NCBI GenBank assembly: GCA_038150465.1
Contig: JAYOTP010000004.1
Coordinates: 43,769-107,768 of the forward strand
Length of the DNA: 64,000 nt
Direction: 5' to 3'
Origin: RFXV01 sp038150465
Lineage (GTDB): Bacteria > Bacteroidota > Bacteroidia > Flavobacteriales > Schleiferiaceae
In this document: positions 55,084 through 63,473 of the stretch, piece after piece
Layout of the letters: each line of letters begins with the position of its first letter
Position numbering within the stretch: the first letter of the stretch is position 1
Notes under the pieces: generated by a model
What the model was told of the DNA's origin: nothing
The model's database searches: none
What the model saw: the letters and a program-made list of their open reading frames with translations, nothing else
Program-made: the position numbers and the translations under genes

Positions 55084-55941
55084 ATGAAAGCACTGCGGTT
55101 TTTGTTCAGCAGAACCTTCCTGGCAAACTTGATGCTCGGGACGACCGCCCTTGTGCTGATCTTTTTTCTTCTTCGCTGGAGTTTGGACAGCTACACCTTT
55201 CACGACAAGCAGATCGAGGTTCCCTCTTTGATCGGCCTTGATCTGGAGGAAACGCAGATCGTTACGGCTGAGCAGAAGCTGAACTGGGAGGTATTGGACA
55301 GCAGTGAATACAATTATGCTTTCGGGGATTCTGAGGTTTGGGATCAATATCCACGCGCCGGTTCCAGGGTCAAAGAAGGACGCGCGATCAAACTGACGGT
55401 GAATCCGGTTCGGGAACCGATGATCCAATTGCCGGATCTCATTGAAAAAACCGTTCGAAGAGCCACCTACGACTTACAAACCAAGGGATTTGTCCTGGGT
55501 GAGATCAGCTATGTGCCTTATATCGGGAAAGATGTGGTTGTCCGGGTGCTCAGCGATGGGGAAGAACTCATTGGTCGTCCCTTTTTTACCAAGGGCAGCG
55601 TGATCGATCTCGTTCTTGGCGGTGGCTTGAGTGAACAAACCACAGAAGTTCCTTTTTTGGGTGGCCTGGATCTGAAGACAGCCAAAGAGCGATTGAGATC
55701 GGTCTCTCTGAACATCGGATTGGTCTCCTGGGAGGAATCTTCAATGGAGACCTCAATGGACAGTTCCAAAGCCCGTGTGCATCAACAGAATCCGCTGGCG
55801 CGCCTGCCGGGTGGCGTTCGACTGGGGACGGATGTGGATATCTGGCTGAGTTGGGACAGTACCAAATGGCCCATCGACACGTTGGTAGTTCCAGTGAACG
55901 ACACGACTCAAATCCTGATGGATTCCACGCATGCGGAATAG
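55084..55941 (+). CDS. PASTA-domain membrane protein
   Basis: A 285-residue protein: an N-terminal helix (TFLANLMLGTTALVLIFFLLRW) followed by three PASTA domains (about 42-105, 108-180, 182-255), each with the PxxIGxxLxxA-like start (VPSLIGLDLEETQIV, LPDLIEKTVRRATYDL, VPFLGGLDLKTAKERL). PASTA repeats bind muropeptides or beta-lactams. There is no kinase or transpeptidase domain, so the role is unclear; binding of cell-wall fragments fits the divergent ddl gene. It overlaps the next gene by 11 bases. Confidence 0.85.
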   Translation: MKALRFLFSRTFLANLMLGTTALVLIFFLLRWSLDSYTFHDKQIEVPSLIGLDLEETQIVTAEQKLNWEVLDSSEYNYAFGDSEVWDQYPRAGSRVKEGRAIKLTVNPVREPMIQLPDLIEKTVRRATYDLQTKGFVLGEISYVPYIGKDVVVRVLSDGEELIGRPFFTKGSVIDLVLGGGLSEQTTEVPFLGGLDLKTAKERLRSVSLNIGLVSWEESSMETSMDSSKARVHQQNPLARLPGGVRLGTDVDIWLSWDSTKWPIDTLVVPVNDTTQILMDSTHAE

Positions 55942-57739
55942 GTTGCTGCTTCCCTTATCGTTCTGTACCCTTGGTGCACTGAGTCTTTCAGCTCAGATCG
56001 TGGAGCAATTGGGTCCGGTGACCACGCGTTCTTTTCTCGCCCAGAAACAGGCAAATAACCTCTGCGATACGATCGGGCTGCCGCTTTTGGACGATTTCTC
56101 AGGAGTGGAGGGCTGGCCGGACCAACGGAGGTGGTGCGACTCCAAGGTGTGGGTCAACGACAGCTACGGATGGGATGTGCCCACGCTCGGAGTGGCCACG
56201 TTCGATGGGCTCGATGAAAACGGACAGGCGTACGACATTCTGGACAACAGCAGCGACAGCATTGCCGATGTACTCACTTCGAAGTTCATTCGCTTTGGCC
56301 CGAATCCGACAGGCGTTTATCTGAGCTTTTTTTACCAGGAGGGAGGAAGAGGGGAGCGGCCGCGCAGCGGAGATGCCCTGACCGTGGATTTTTGGTCGCC
56401 TCAAGACTCTGCGTGGTTGCAGGTCTGGAAACGCAGTCCACTCGGATTTGAGGGTTTTAGGGCAGCCATCATTCCGGTGGATTCATCACTCTGGCTGCAG
56501 GACGGATATCGCTTCAGATTCGCAGCTTACGGGGCCCGGTCCGGATCATTCGATATTTGGAATGTAGACTACGTTCGTCTGGAGGAGAATAGAAATGCGG
56601 CCGATACGGCCATTACAGATGCCGCATTCACCCGTCAGCACCCGTCCTTGCTCAAAGACTATTGGCAGATCCCATGGTTTCATCTTCAGGGCGTTCCCGA
56701 TCCGTTCAAGGACGAATTCGATCTGCATTACAAGAAGAACGGCGACTCCCTCAGCGTGAGCATCAATCTGCGCGGATATGAACTCTTTTACGACGGGACA
56801 AAAATTCAGCAGAAGAATGGCATTCCGTGGAACAACTTCTCCTACAATAAAGAACTGATCGTTCCGGTCCCGATGGATCCAGTGAGCTTGAACCCAGCGC
56901 CCTCAGGCGAATTCGATCTTTCCGTGGTCAGCCTGATGACCGGCGCCAATGACGGATTTCGTTCCAACGATACCGTCAAAGGCCTTCATCGATTCAGTAA
57001 TTACTATGCCTATGACGACGGCAGTGCCGAAAGGGTCTACGGGCTGAGCAATGTGGGAGGTGCAGTGACGGCCATTCTTTTCACGCCATTGAAACCAGAT
57101 ACCCTCAAAGGCCTCTATCTCTATTTTGGCCAGGCAAAAGTGGACGCCAAACTCAATGATTTCCAGATCGGTATCTGGGAAAATCAAAACGGAATCCCAG
57201 GCAATGAACTCTATCTGTCGGACAGCATGTACGTTCCGGAGTATTTCAACCACGATCAATTTTCTGCCTACGCGCTGGACAGCAGCATCTATGTGGATGC
57301 ATCGGTGTTCATAGGCCTCAAGCAGCGAACTGTGGAGCCCTTGAATGTGGGTCTGGATGTCAATAGACCCGATGGTGATACCACCACTCATATCTTCTAC
57401 AATGACGGCGTCAACTGGTATCAATCGCTGTTCCCTGGGAATCTGATGCTGCGTCCCTATTTCAACTACCAGCCAGCCGACCTTTCCTCCACAAGATGGA
57501 CCGCTGAGCTGAATGTCCATCCCAACCCTGCAGATGATCTTATCCAAATTCAAACAGGTGCAGACGAGGACCGCACTTGGGCCTTGTTCGATCTGTATGG
57601 ACGGACTGTGGATATGGGAATCCTCCCAAAAGGAGCAGATCAGTTGGATATATCTGCTTGGCCATCCGGTCTCTATTATTTCCGTGTGCTGGGCTCGGAA
57701 AGCAGCTTCTCAGCAGCAGTCAAGTTGATCGTGCATTGA
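55931..57739 (+). CDS. T9SS-exported protein of unknown function
   Basis: A 602-residue secreted protein with a signal peptide (LLPLSFCTLGALSLSAQ) and a C-terminal type IX secretion sorting domain (about 525-602: LNVHPNPADDLIQIQ, WALFDLYGRTVDMG, GLYYFRVLG). The middle is beta-rich, with a jellyroll-like stretch at about 80-210 (FYQEGGRGERPRSGDAL, WNVDYVRLEEN) that resembles carbohydrate or peptide-binding modules, but no named domain stands out. Probably a surface or secreted protein. The ATG overlaps the PASTA stop, and the gene ends at the rluD start. Confidence 0.8.
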   Translation: MRNRLLLPLSFCTLGALSLSAQIVEQLGPVTTRSFLAQKQANNLCDTIGLPLLDDFSGVEGWPDQRRWCDSKVWVNDSYGWDVPTLGVATFDGLDENGQAYDILDNSSDSIADVLTSKFIRFGPNPTGVYLSFFYQEGGRGERPRSGDALTVDFWSPQDSAWLQVWKRSPLGFEGFRAAIIPVDSSLWLQDGYRFRFAAYGARSGSFDIWNVDYVRLEENRNAADTAITDAAFTRQHPSLLKDYWQIPWFHLQGVPDPFKDEFDLHYKKNGDSLSVSINLRGYELFYDGTKIQQKNGIPWNNFSYNKELIVPVPMDPVSLNPAPSGEFDLSVVSLMTGANDGFRSNDTVKGLHRFSNYYAYDDGSAERVYGLSNVGGAVTAILFTPLKPDTLKGLYLYFGQAKVDAKLNDFQIGIWENQNGIPGNELYLSDSMYVPEYFNHDQFSAYALDSSIYVDASVFIGLKQRTVEPLNVGLDVNRPDGDTTTHIFYNDGVNWYQSLFPGNLMLRPYFNYQPADLSSTRWTAELNVHPNPADDLIQIQTGADEDRTWALFDLYGRTVDMGILPKGADQLDISAWPSGLYYFRVLGSESSFSAAVKLIVH

Positions 57740-58767
57740 AGGAGGAAGAACTTCACGAGGCAGGGGAGGAACTCTATGAGCACCATCGATTCGTCGCTGA
57801 TGCCGGACAGAATCCATTGCGCATCGATAAATTCTTATTCAATCTATTGGGCAACACCTCCAGGAACAAGATCCAGGAGGCCGGCCGTTCGGGTTCTTTG
57901 CGTGTGAATTCCAAGGTGGTGAAGGCCAACTACCGCGTAAAGGCTGGAGACGTGGTGCAGGTCGTGCTGGCCCATCCTCCTCGGGAGATCGAACTCATTC
58001 CGGAGGACATTCCTCTCGACATTCTCTACGAGGATCAGGACGTCTGCGTGTTGAACAAACAAGCAGGCATGGTCGTACATCCGGCATACGGCCATTACAA
58101 AGGGACTTTGGTCAATGCTCTGCTTCATCACATGAAGAGCCTGCCTCAGGTGAAAGAGCACGAACGCCCCGGGCTCGTTCATCGTTTGGATAAGGACACA
58201 AGTGGGGTGATGGTGGTGGCGCTGAACGATTATGCCTTGTCCCATCTGTCCCGACAGTTTTTTGAACGCAGTACCGATCGGCTGTACACAGCACTTGTCT
58301 GGGGCGATGTAAAGGAAGAGGAAGGGCGAATAGAAGGGCATATCGGCAGGAGTCTGCAGGACAGAAAACAGATGGCCGTCTTTCCAGAAGGAAATATGGG
58401 CAAGCATGCAGTGACCCACTATCGCGTACTCGAGCGCTTTGGATTCACCACGCTGGTGGAGTGCCGTTTGGAGACGGGACGGACGCACCAGATCAGAGTG
58501 CACATGAAATACGCCGGGCATACCTTGTTCGGAGATGAGCGCTATGGCGGGAATAAGATCCTCAAGGGTTTGAATACGGCGAAATACAAACAGTTCATCC
58601 AAAACTGTTTCGAACTGATGCCCCATCAGGCCCTGCACGCCAGGACATTGGGTATAAGCCATCCCAGAAGCGAGAAGCGCCTGAGCTTTCACACCGAACT
58701 TCCGCCGGCATTTGAGGCATTGTGCGCCAAGTGGAGGACCTATTCTTCGGCCCTTTCGACTGACTGA
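57736..58767 (+). CDS. rluD: RluD-like large-subunit rRNA pseudouridine synthase
   Basis: A 343-residue enzyme with an N-terminal S4 RNA-binding domain (RIDKFLFNLLGNTSRNKIQEAGRSGSLRVN) and a catalytic domain with the aspartate in HRLDKDTSGVMVVA, plus TALVWGDV and LETGRTHQIRVHMKY. It converts uridines to pseudouridine in the 23S rRNA. The likely start is the TTG at 57736 that shares bases with the previous stop (TTGA); no ATG precedes the S4 domain. RluD versus RluC/A-type specificity is not proven, but the S4 domain and length favour RluD. Confidence 0.92.
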   Translation: MKEEELHEAGEELYEHHRFVADAGQNPLRIDKFLFNLLGNTSRNKIQEAGRSGSLRVNSKVVKANYRVKAGDVVQVVLAHPPREIELIPEDIPLDILYEDQDVCVLNKQAGMVVHPAYGHYKGTLVNALLHHMKSLPQVKEHERPGLVHRLDKDTSGVMVVALNDYALSHLSRQFFERSTDRLYTALVWGDVKEEEGRIEGHIGRSLQDRKQMAVFPEGNMGKHAVTHYRVLERFGFTTLVECRLETGRTHQIRVHMKYAGHTLFGDERYGGNKILKGLNTAKYKQFIQNCFELMPHQALHARTLGISHPRSEKRLSFHTELPPAFEALCAKWRTYSSALSTD

Positions 58768-58795
58768 ACGCACAATGAGGCTAATGGATGCGTTC

Positions 58796-58803
58796 TAACT
58801 TTG
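58796..58803 (+). promoter_or_regulatory. -7 element for the cytochrome peroxidase gene
   Basis: TAACTTTG, a perfect TAnnTTTG, ends eight bases before the ATG at 58812 and falls inside the longer frame from 58788. This favours the downstream start. GGAGG also precedes 58812, but only two bases away. Confidence 0.45.
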
Positions 58804-58811
58804 TGGAGGAC

Positions 58812-59891
58812 ATGTTCAAGGCAATCTGCAAACCCTTTTGGCTGCTCGTGCTGCCCTTTTTGAGTTCGTGTGGGGATGATCCTCCATCTGGTTCTGAGAA
58901 CAGGCACATCACACATCCGATCGCCTGGGTGAACCCAAATGGATTTGCTCCGGCCGATCTCCCAGAAGACAACCCTCTTACCGAAGAAGGTGTGGCTCTG
59001 GGCCGACGACTCTTCTACGAGGTCCGGCTTTCGGGCGACAATACCATGAGCTGCGGCAGCTGCCATTTGCCCGATCATTCATTCTCCGATCCAAGTCGAT
59101 TCAGTGTAGGTATAGATGGGATCGCGGGTACACTCAATGCTCCGCCTTTGATCAATTTGGCCTGGCAAGATTTCTTGTTTTGGGATGGCCGGTTGAACTC
59201 TTTAGAAGAACAGGCGGCTCAACCTATTGAAGATCCCATAGAAATGCACGAGGATTGGCCGAATGCGCTTTCGGAACTCGAAGCCGATCCCATGTATCCA
59301 CCTTTGTTCAAGGCGGCCTTTGGCAGCAGCGCGGTGAGCAGGGAACGGATCGTCAAGGCGCTCGCGCAGTTCGAACGCATGCTGGTATCTGCCAACAGCC
59401 GCTACGATGGGTTCAAGAAAGGCGAATTGACCTTCACCGATCTGGAGCTGGAAGGCTACAATCTCTTTCACAGCGAGCAGGGTGATTGTTTCCATTGCCA
59501 TGGCGACCTGACCACCGGAAACACCTTCGGAGCCTTCGGAAATTTGCAGTTTTCCAACAACGGCCTGGACAGCGTATTGATTCCAGGTGCAGGCAGAGAG
59601 CAAGTGACCGGTGACCCGTCCGACCGCGGCAAATTCAAGATCCCGACCCTCCGCAACATCGAGTACACATCGCCCTATATGCACGACGGACGCTTCCAAA
59701 CGCTTGGTCAGGTGATCGAGTTCTACAACGAGGGCGGTCACGTGACGCCGACGACAGATCCGAATATGAAAGCTGCTGGTGTGGGAAGAAACTGGAGTTT
59801 GCGTCAAAAACAGGCGCTCAGGGCGTTCCTTTCTGCGCTCTCCGATGTGGAGTTCATTACGGATACGGCTTTTTCAGATCCTTTTCTCTGA
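58812..59891 (+). CDS. Di-heme cytochrome c peroxidase-family lipoprotein
   Basis: A 359-residue exported protein with a lipoprotein signal (lipobox LSSC; Cys19) and two CxxCH heme sites, CGSCH (about residue 79) and CFHCH (about 227). The family signature runs FYEVRLSGDNTMSCGSCH, then PIEDPIEMHEDW and FKIPTLRNIEYTSPYMHDGRF with the usual PxLRN and YMHDG blocks. It reduces hydrogen peroxide in the periplasm with electrons from cytochrome c, or acts as a MauG-like electron carrier. The longer ATG at 58788 is possible, but the -7 element and lipobox favour 58812. Confidence 0.9.
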   Translation: MFKAICKPFWLLVLPFLSSCGDDPPSGSENRHITHPIAWVNPNGFAPADLPEDNPLTEEGVALGRRLFYEVRLSGDNTMSCGSCHLPDHSFSDPSRFSVGIDGIAGTLNAPPLINLAWQDFLFWDGRLNSLEEQAAQPIEDPIEMHEDWPNALSELEADPMYPPLFKAAFGSSAVSRERIVKALAQFERMLVSANSRYDGFKKGELTFTDLELEGYNLFHSEQGDCFHCHGDLTTGNTFGAFGNLQFSNNGLDSVLIPGAGREQVTGDPSDRGKFKIPTLRNIEYTSPYMHDGRFQTLGQVIEFYNEGGHVTPTTDPNMKAAGVGRNWSLRQKQALRAFLSALSDVEFITDTAFSDPFL

Positions 59892-59922
59892 GATAGGACG
59901 AGAGTGGCACGCGCTTTGTCTG

Positions 59923-59930
59923 TAAGTTCG
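59923..59930 (+). promoter_or_regulatory. Candidate -7 element for the LPP20-like lipoprotein gene
   Basis: TAAGTTCG, the same variant as before pruA, lies 28 bases before the ATG at 59959. A three-codon open frame at 59951 lies in between and looks incidental. Confidence 0.3.
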
Positions 59931-59958
59931 CATATACAACTCTTTAATCAATGAACCT

Positions 59959-60528
59959 ATGAAAACGAATCAGCACATTCTTATCGCCCTGGTCTCAGTC
60001 TTTGCCCTGGGTGCGACCTCGTGTAAGAGCAAGAAGGAGATGCCCATGCCAAAAGGCGAGGTGGAGATCGTTCTTCCTTGCAGCGAATTCAAAAGCGATA
60101 AAAAGTATTTCCGTTCCTATTCATTTGGCGAGAGCACAGACGCCAACGTGGCCAAGAAGAAAGCCTTGAGCAACGCACGGGAAGAACTCGCAGCCCAGAT
60201 CTCCAGCACCATGAAAGTGGTTGGGGACAACTATGTGAAGTCTTCAGAATTCAACAATGTTGAGGAAGTATTGGAGCGCTTTGAGCAGAACAGCAGAACA
60301 GTGATCAACGAACGCCTGAGCGGGATCAAGCCGGTATGCGATAAGTTGATGATGGTCACAGCCACCCAGAAATACAAGTACTACGTGGCCTTGGAACTTT
60401 CCGGAGATGACCTGGTCGATGACTACTACAAGACACTGAGCAATGATCAGAGTCTGCGCATCGATTACAACTACGAGAAGTTCAAGCAGACCTTCAACGA
60501 GGAAATGGAAAAGATGGAAAACCGCTGA
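59959..60528 (+). CDS. LPP20-like lipoprotein
   Basis: A 189-residue lipoprotein with signal and lipobox ATSC (Cys22), then a basic-acidic linker and an LPP20-type fold: FRSYSFGESTDANVAKKKALSNAREELAAQISSTMK, with the typical AKxxALxxAxxELAxQI helix, and TATQKYKYYVALELS. LPP20 domains occur in outer-membrane lipoproteins including FlgP/FlgT of flagella and other envelope proteins. No flagellar genes are in view. Convergent with the other two lipoprotein genes of this group at 60623-63404, separated by a shared terminator. Confidence 0.75.
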   Translation: MKTNQHILIALVSVFALGATSCKSKKEMPMPKGEVEIVLPCSEFKSDKKYFRSYSFGESTDANVAKKKALSNAREELAAQISSTMKVVGDNYVKSSEFNNVEEVLERFEQNSRTVINERLSGIKPVCDKLMMVTATQKYKYYVALELSGDDLVDDYYKTLSNDQSLRIDYNYEKFKQTFNEEMEKMENR

Positions 60529-60549
60529 TCTGTTTTTCAGCCTTCTACT

Positions 60550-60577
60550 AAAAAGGAGCCCTTGGGCTCCTTTTTTT
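60550..60577. terminator. Bidirectional terminator between the lipoprotein genes
   Basis: A stem AAAAGGAGCC / GGCTCCTTTT around a short CTTG loop, with T runs on both strands (five A before, seven T after). It can end the plus-strand transcript from 59959 and the minus-strand one from 63404. Confidence 0.85.
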
Positions 60578-60622
60578 ATTTACGGATGTGCACCTGAACG
60601 CATCTGGTGCGGGTCAGGACCT

Positions 60623-62008
60623 TTAGGGAAAAACGGGGCGCAGCAAGTCCCTGTAATATCTCTTTCTAAGTGCCTCACGCGCCTTGTCCAGCGCTTCTTT
60701 TCTGGACTGTTCAGCAGATAGATGAGTACCCTTGATCTCTCTTGCGCTCACTTCATTCAGCAGTCTGCCCGAGTCGTCGATCAACTTTAGTTGAAGGTCG
60801 ATGGAGGAGTGAATGAATTTGTTTCGCTTGATGCTTTCGCGAAGAACACTTCCCACCTCGATTCGCATCTCCCCATTCCGGTCGACCACGTCAAAACCAT
60901 TTTTGTTCAGCAGCGATTTCAATTCCAAAACGAATTCCTCTGATCCATTCAGAGTTGAACCATCTGAATTTTCCACCTGGACCACTTGGATGCTGGGGTA
61001 GCGAAACTGTATGCTGCAGCTGGCGGAGGGTGGGCTGATGCTATTTGCCAGTATAGCGATCATGGGATCTTTTGTGCTCCTTTCGATCAGGTTGACCATA
61101 TTCAGTGTACAGTGCAGTTCGCTCTTTTCAGGCCGAAGATCCTTGGGGAGATCATGAGCGACGATCATTCCGCTGCGGTCGCTGCTCAGCTGATTGCTGG
61201 GCATCCGATAACCCTTGAGATTGATGAATACAGGAGCGTTTTCCAAGGCTGTTCCACTTTGCCCTGTGATCTCAAAGGCCAGGTCTTCGCTCATGTTCTT
61301 TCCGATGAGCAGTTCATATTTCTCGCTGATCGGATCTATGCGGATGTTTCGCACGAGCTGTCCCAATTCTGAAAGGATGCGGTTGCCAAGAAGATCCTCC
61401 TTGCCATCGACTTCGGTCTTCAGGGCCTCATTCCAAAAATCGTGCAGGTCCTCCAGCGCTTTGAGGTAGTGTTCAATGGCCAGGATGTCCTCTCCAGCTG
61501 CGAGATGATCTTTGGCCAGGCCACGGTGAAAAAGAGCCAGTTCAATGGCCTTTTGTTTGCGGATTTCCTTATCACTCGCATAAACAGCCTTATCCAATGT
61601 ATACCACACCCAATATTGGTCTTCATCTTCATAGATGCCCGAGAGTTCATAACCGGTGAGTTGCTCCACCGTGCGGGTTTTGACACTGGATTGAAAACTT
61701 TCGGCATAGCGATCGTTGGCCTCTGCCTGATAAAGAAGGGAACTCCCGGAAATGGTCACTGAGATCTCACTGGCCAGGTCATTGAGCGCCTGGTATTTGG
61801 CCTGTGACTGATGATCTGCGCCCGTGCCTACTTTGGGTGCAGAACCGATCCCTGTATACACGCCAGGTCGAAAAGGACGTGTCTTCACCCATTCGGGCCT
61901 GAGGTCCGGCGGCGGAGTTTCAGCCTTTTTGGTCTTTTGTGTCACCGAACAGGCCGAAGCTGCAGCAAAGGCAGTGGCAAGGAGTAAAACAGAGAGCCTG
62001 TTCTTCAT
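60623..62008 (-). CDS. Large LPP20-family lipoprotein
   Basis: A 461-residue lipoprotein (lipobox ASAC near residue 20). After a short linker comes an LPP20 domain (about 40-170): RPFRPGVYTGIGSAPK, QAKYQALNDLASEISVTISGSSLLYQAEAND, YWVWYTLDK. Then a helical stretch with TPR-like pattern (HRGLAKDHLAAGEDILAIEHYLKALEDL), and a C-terminal region (about 320-461) with ELKSLLNKNGFDVVDRNGEMRIEVGSV, resembling an envelope transport or FlgT-like module. The start is ATG 62008, the lipoprotein signal. It follows the CsgG-like gene by four bases and is likely co-transcribed and co-functional. Confidence 0.75.
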   Translation of the reverse strand: MKNRLSVLLLATAFAAASACSVTQKTKKAETPPPDLRPEWVKTRPFRPGVYTGIGSAPKVGTGADHQSQAKYQALNDLASEISVTISGSSLLYQAEANDRYAESFQSSVKTRTVEQLTGYELSGIYEDEDQYWVWYTLDKAVYASDKEIRKQKAIELALFHRGLAKDHLAAGEDILAIEHYLKALEDLHDFWNEALKTEVDGKEDLLGNRILSELGQLVRNIRIDPISEKYELLIGKNMSEDLAFEITGQSGTALENAPVFINLKGYRMPSNQLSSDRSGMIVAHDLPKDLRPEKSELHCTLNMVNLIERSTKDPMIAILANSISPPSASCSIQFRYPSIQVVQVENSDGSTLNGSEEFVLELKSLLNKNGFDVVDRNGEMRIEVGSVLRESIKRNKFIHSSIDLQLKLIDDSGRLLNEVSAREIKGTHLSAEQSRKEALDKAREALRKRYYRDLLRPVFP

Positions 62009-62012
62009 TCGG

Positions 62013-63404
62013 TCATTGAAGCTGCTTGTCCAATTCATTCGCCACTCTTTTAGCGATGTCCCCATAAATGTCGGTTGCCAATTCTTCAGCAGAGCGCACG
62101 GTCTTTTGCGCTTTGTGCAATTTCTTCAGATTTCGGCGGGCTCTGTAGTTCTGATCCACTTTATCCATTATTTGAACCTTCCCCCAGGTGCCGGGATAGA
62201 GCTGATCGATGTTTCCATTGTATTCGATGTACTCTGTCTGGTCTGAGCGCTCCAGGGTGATCAGATCGGCTGCGAGTATTTCACTTGTCGCCGTCGATAT
62301 CAGGCGATACTGGAAGCCGATGACCGCACGATTCTCTTTCTTCACACCGTAATAGGTGGCTCGATGGTAGGTGTAGGAGGTCTTCGTCTTTCCGGTCTTT
62401 GGATCTTTGACCCTCTTGGGTTCTGCTCTGAACCCCTTGTTCATGCTGCGTTCCAAACCATTTTTCTTCATGTCGGCCTTCACGACCTCTCCGATCAAGA
62501 GGGCTTCTGCGCCGAGGAATTGAGCCGTCATCTGGGGCTTCATATTTCCTATTTCGTCCGACATATTGATGAATTGTTCTTCCTGAATATCCGCCGTTCT
62601 GCTCCGGTCGAGAACCTGTATGAAGGGGTTGTCCGATCCAATGAGTTCTTTGGAAATCGCTGCAGCCAATGCCTCTGCCGCACCGTTCATGCGACTTTGA
62701 TTCTTGAAGGGAAGGATGCCAATGGTGAATCGGCCGTTCTCGAGGCAAATGGCTTCCAGCTCCTTGGATTCTTTATAGATGCCTTTTTCGTTTATCCTGG
62801 CAAAGAGTCGGTATGCCTCGCGGTATTCGTTCTGCTGATAGTGCAGAAGGGCCTTTCGGTACATGGGTTCCTGAAAAGCCGTCAAACTCAACTCCTGAAC
62901 ATCTTCGTATTCCGGCATGAGGCTTTTGATCTCCTCCAGATGCACTTTCGCCCCATCATAATCTTCAGACGCCATCATTTCCTTGGCCTTCGCGTAGAGA
63001 ACGGTCACATGATCGAGCCTCGATGCAAAAAAGAGTTCCTCATAATTCGGCGGGAACTCCAGTCCCACACCTACCAGTTTCACTCGGTCCCTGAACTGCT
63101 GGGCCTTTAGGTAAGATTCCACTGCCCGCTCGTGCTGGTCAATGGCGTGCGCCTGATAAAAGGAGGTCAGGTGTTCATCAAGCACCTTCTGCCCGGATCT
63201 TTTCAGAGCGATCTTCGCATCCACATTGGTCTTTTTGCGCGCCAGCGCATTGATGTAGTATTCGGTGGCCTCCTGGTACATGCCTGCCTCTTCGAGCTGC
63301 CCACCTTTTTTATACAAGCCTTTGGATCCGCTGCAGGCGGACATGAGCAACACAAGGGTCAAGGGCAGGAAAGCGGGAAGTGAAATGGAATAGCGTCTCT
63401 TCAT
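62013..63404 (-). CDS. CsgG-like lipoprotein with TPR-like N-terminus
   Basis: A 463-residue lipoprotein (lipobox MSAC, Cys24) whose N-terminal half (about 40-220) has TPR-like helices (GGQLEEAGMYQEATEYYINAL, LHYQQNEYREAYRLFARI). From about residue 226 a CsgG/LpoB-type domain begins: FTIGILPFKNQSRMNGAAEALAAAISKELI, VLDRSRTADIQEEQF, TAQFLGAEALLIGEVVK, with a GYQYRLISTATSEIL-like strand. CsgG forms outer-membrane pores; related LpoB activates peptidoglycan synthesis. Which of these applies is unknown. First gene of a two-gene unit with the LPP20 protein downstream. Confidence 0.7.
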   Translation of the reverse strand: MKRRYSISLPAFLPLTLVLLMSACSGSKGLYKKGGQLEEAGMYQEATEYYINALARKKTNVDAKIALKRSGQKVLDEHLTSFYQAHAIDQHERAVESYLKAQQFRDRVKLVGVGLEFPPNYEELFFASRLDHVTVLYAKAKEMMASEDYDGAKVHLEEIKSLMPEYEDVQELSLTAFQEPMYRKALLHYQQNEYREAYRLFARINEKGIYKESKELEAICLENGRFTIGILPFKNQSRMNGAAEALAAAISKELIGSDNPFIQVLDRSRTADIQEEQFINMSDEIGNMKPQMTAQFLGAEALLIGEVVKADMKKNGLERSMNKGFRAEPKRVKDPKTGKTKTSYTYHRATYYGVKKENRAVIGFQYRLISTATSEILAADLITLERSDQTEYIEYNGNIDQLYPGTWGKVQIMDKVDQNYRARRNLKKLHKAQKTVRSAEELATDIYGDIAKRVANELDKQLQ

Positions 63405-63412
63405 GGTGAAAG

Positions 63413-63420
63413 CAAATATA
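63413..63420 (-). promoter_or_regulatory. -7 element for the CsgG-LPP20 unit
   Basis: On the minus strand TATATTTG, a perfect TAnnTTTG, ends eight bases before the ATG at 63404. A TTTG 15 bases upstream (63436-63439) is closer than the usual 19. Confidence 0.45.
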
Positions 63421-63449
63421 CTTGCCTACAAATTCCAAAATTGATGCCA

Positions 63450-63457
63450 TAACTTCG
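63450..63457 (+). promoter_or_regulatory. Candidate -7 element for yaaA
   Basis: TAACTTCG lies 16 bases before the ATG at 63474, a TAnnTTTG variant with one change. It lies in the 69-base divergent gap that also holds the csgG-side element. Confidence 0.35.
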
Positions 63458-63473
63458 AGCCTCATTCGGTTGT

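Noticed and set aside
59951..59962. Three-codon open frame before the LPP20 lipoprotein gene
   Set aside because: ATG-AAC-CTA-TGA overlaps the true start by chance; too short to be a leader peptide with confidence.
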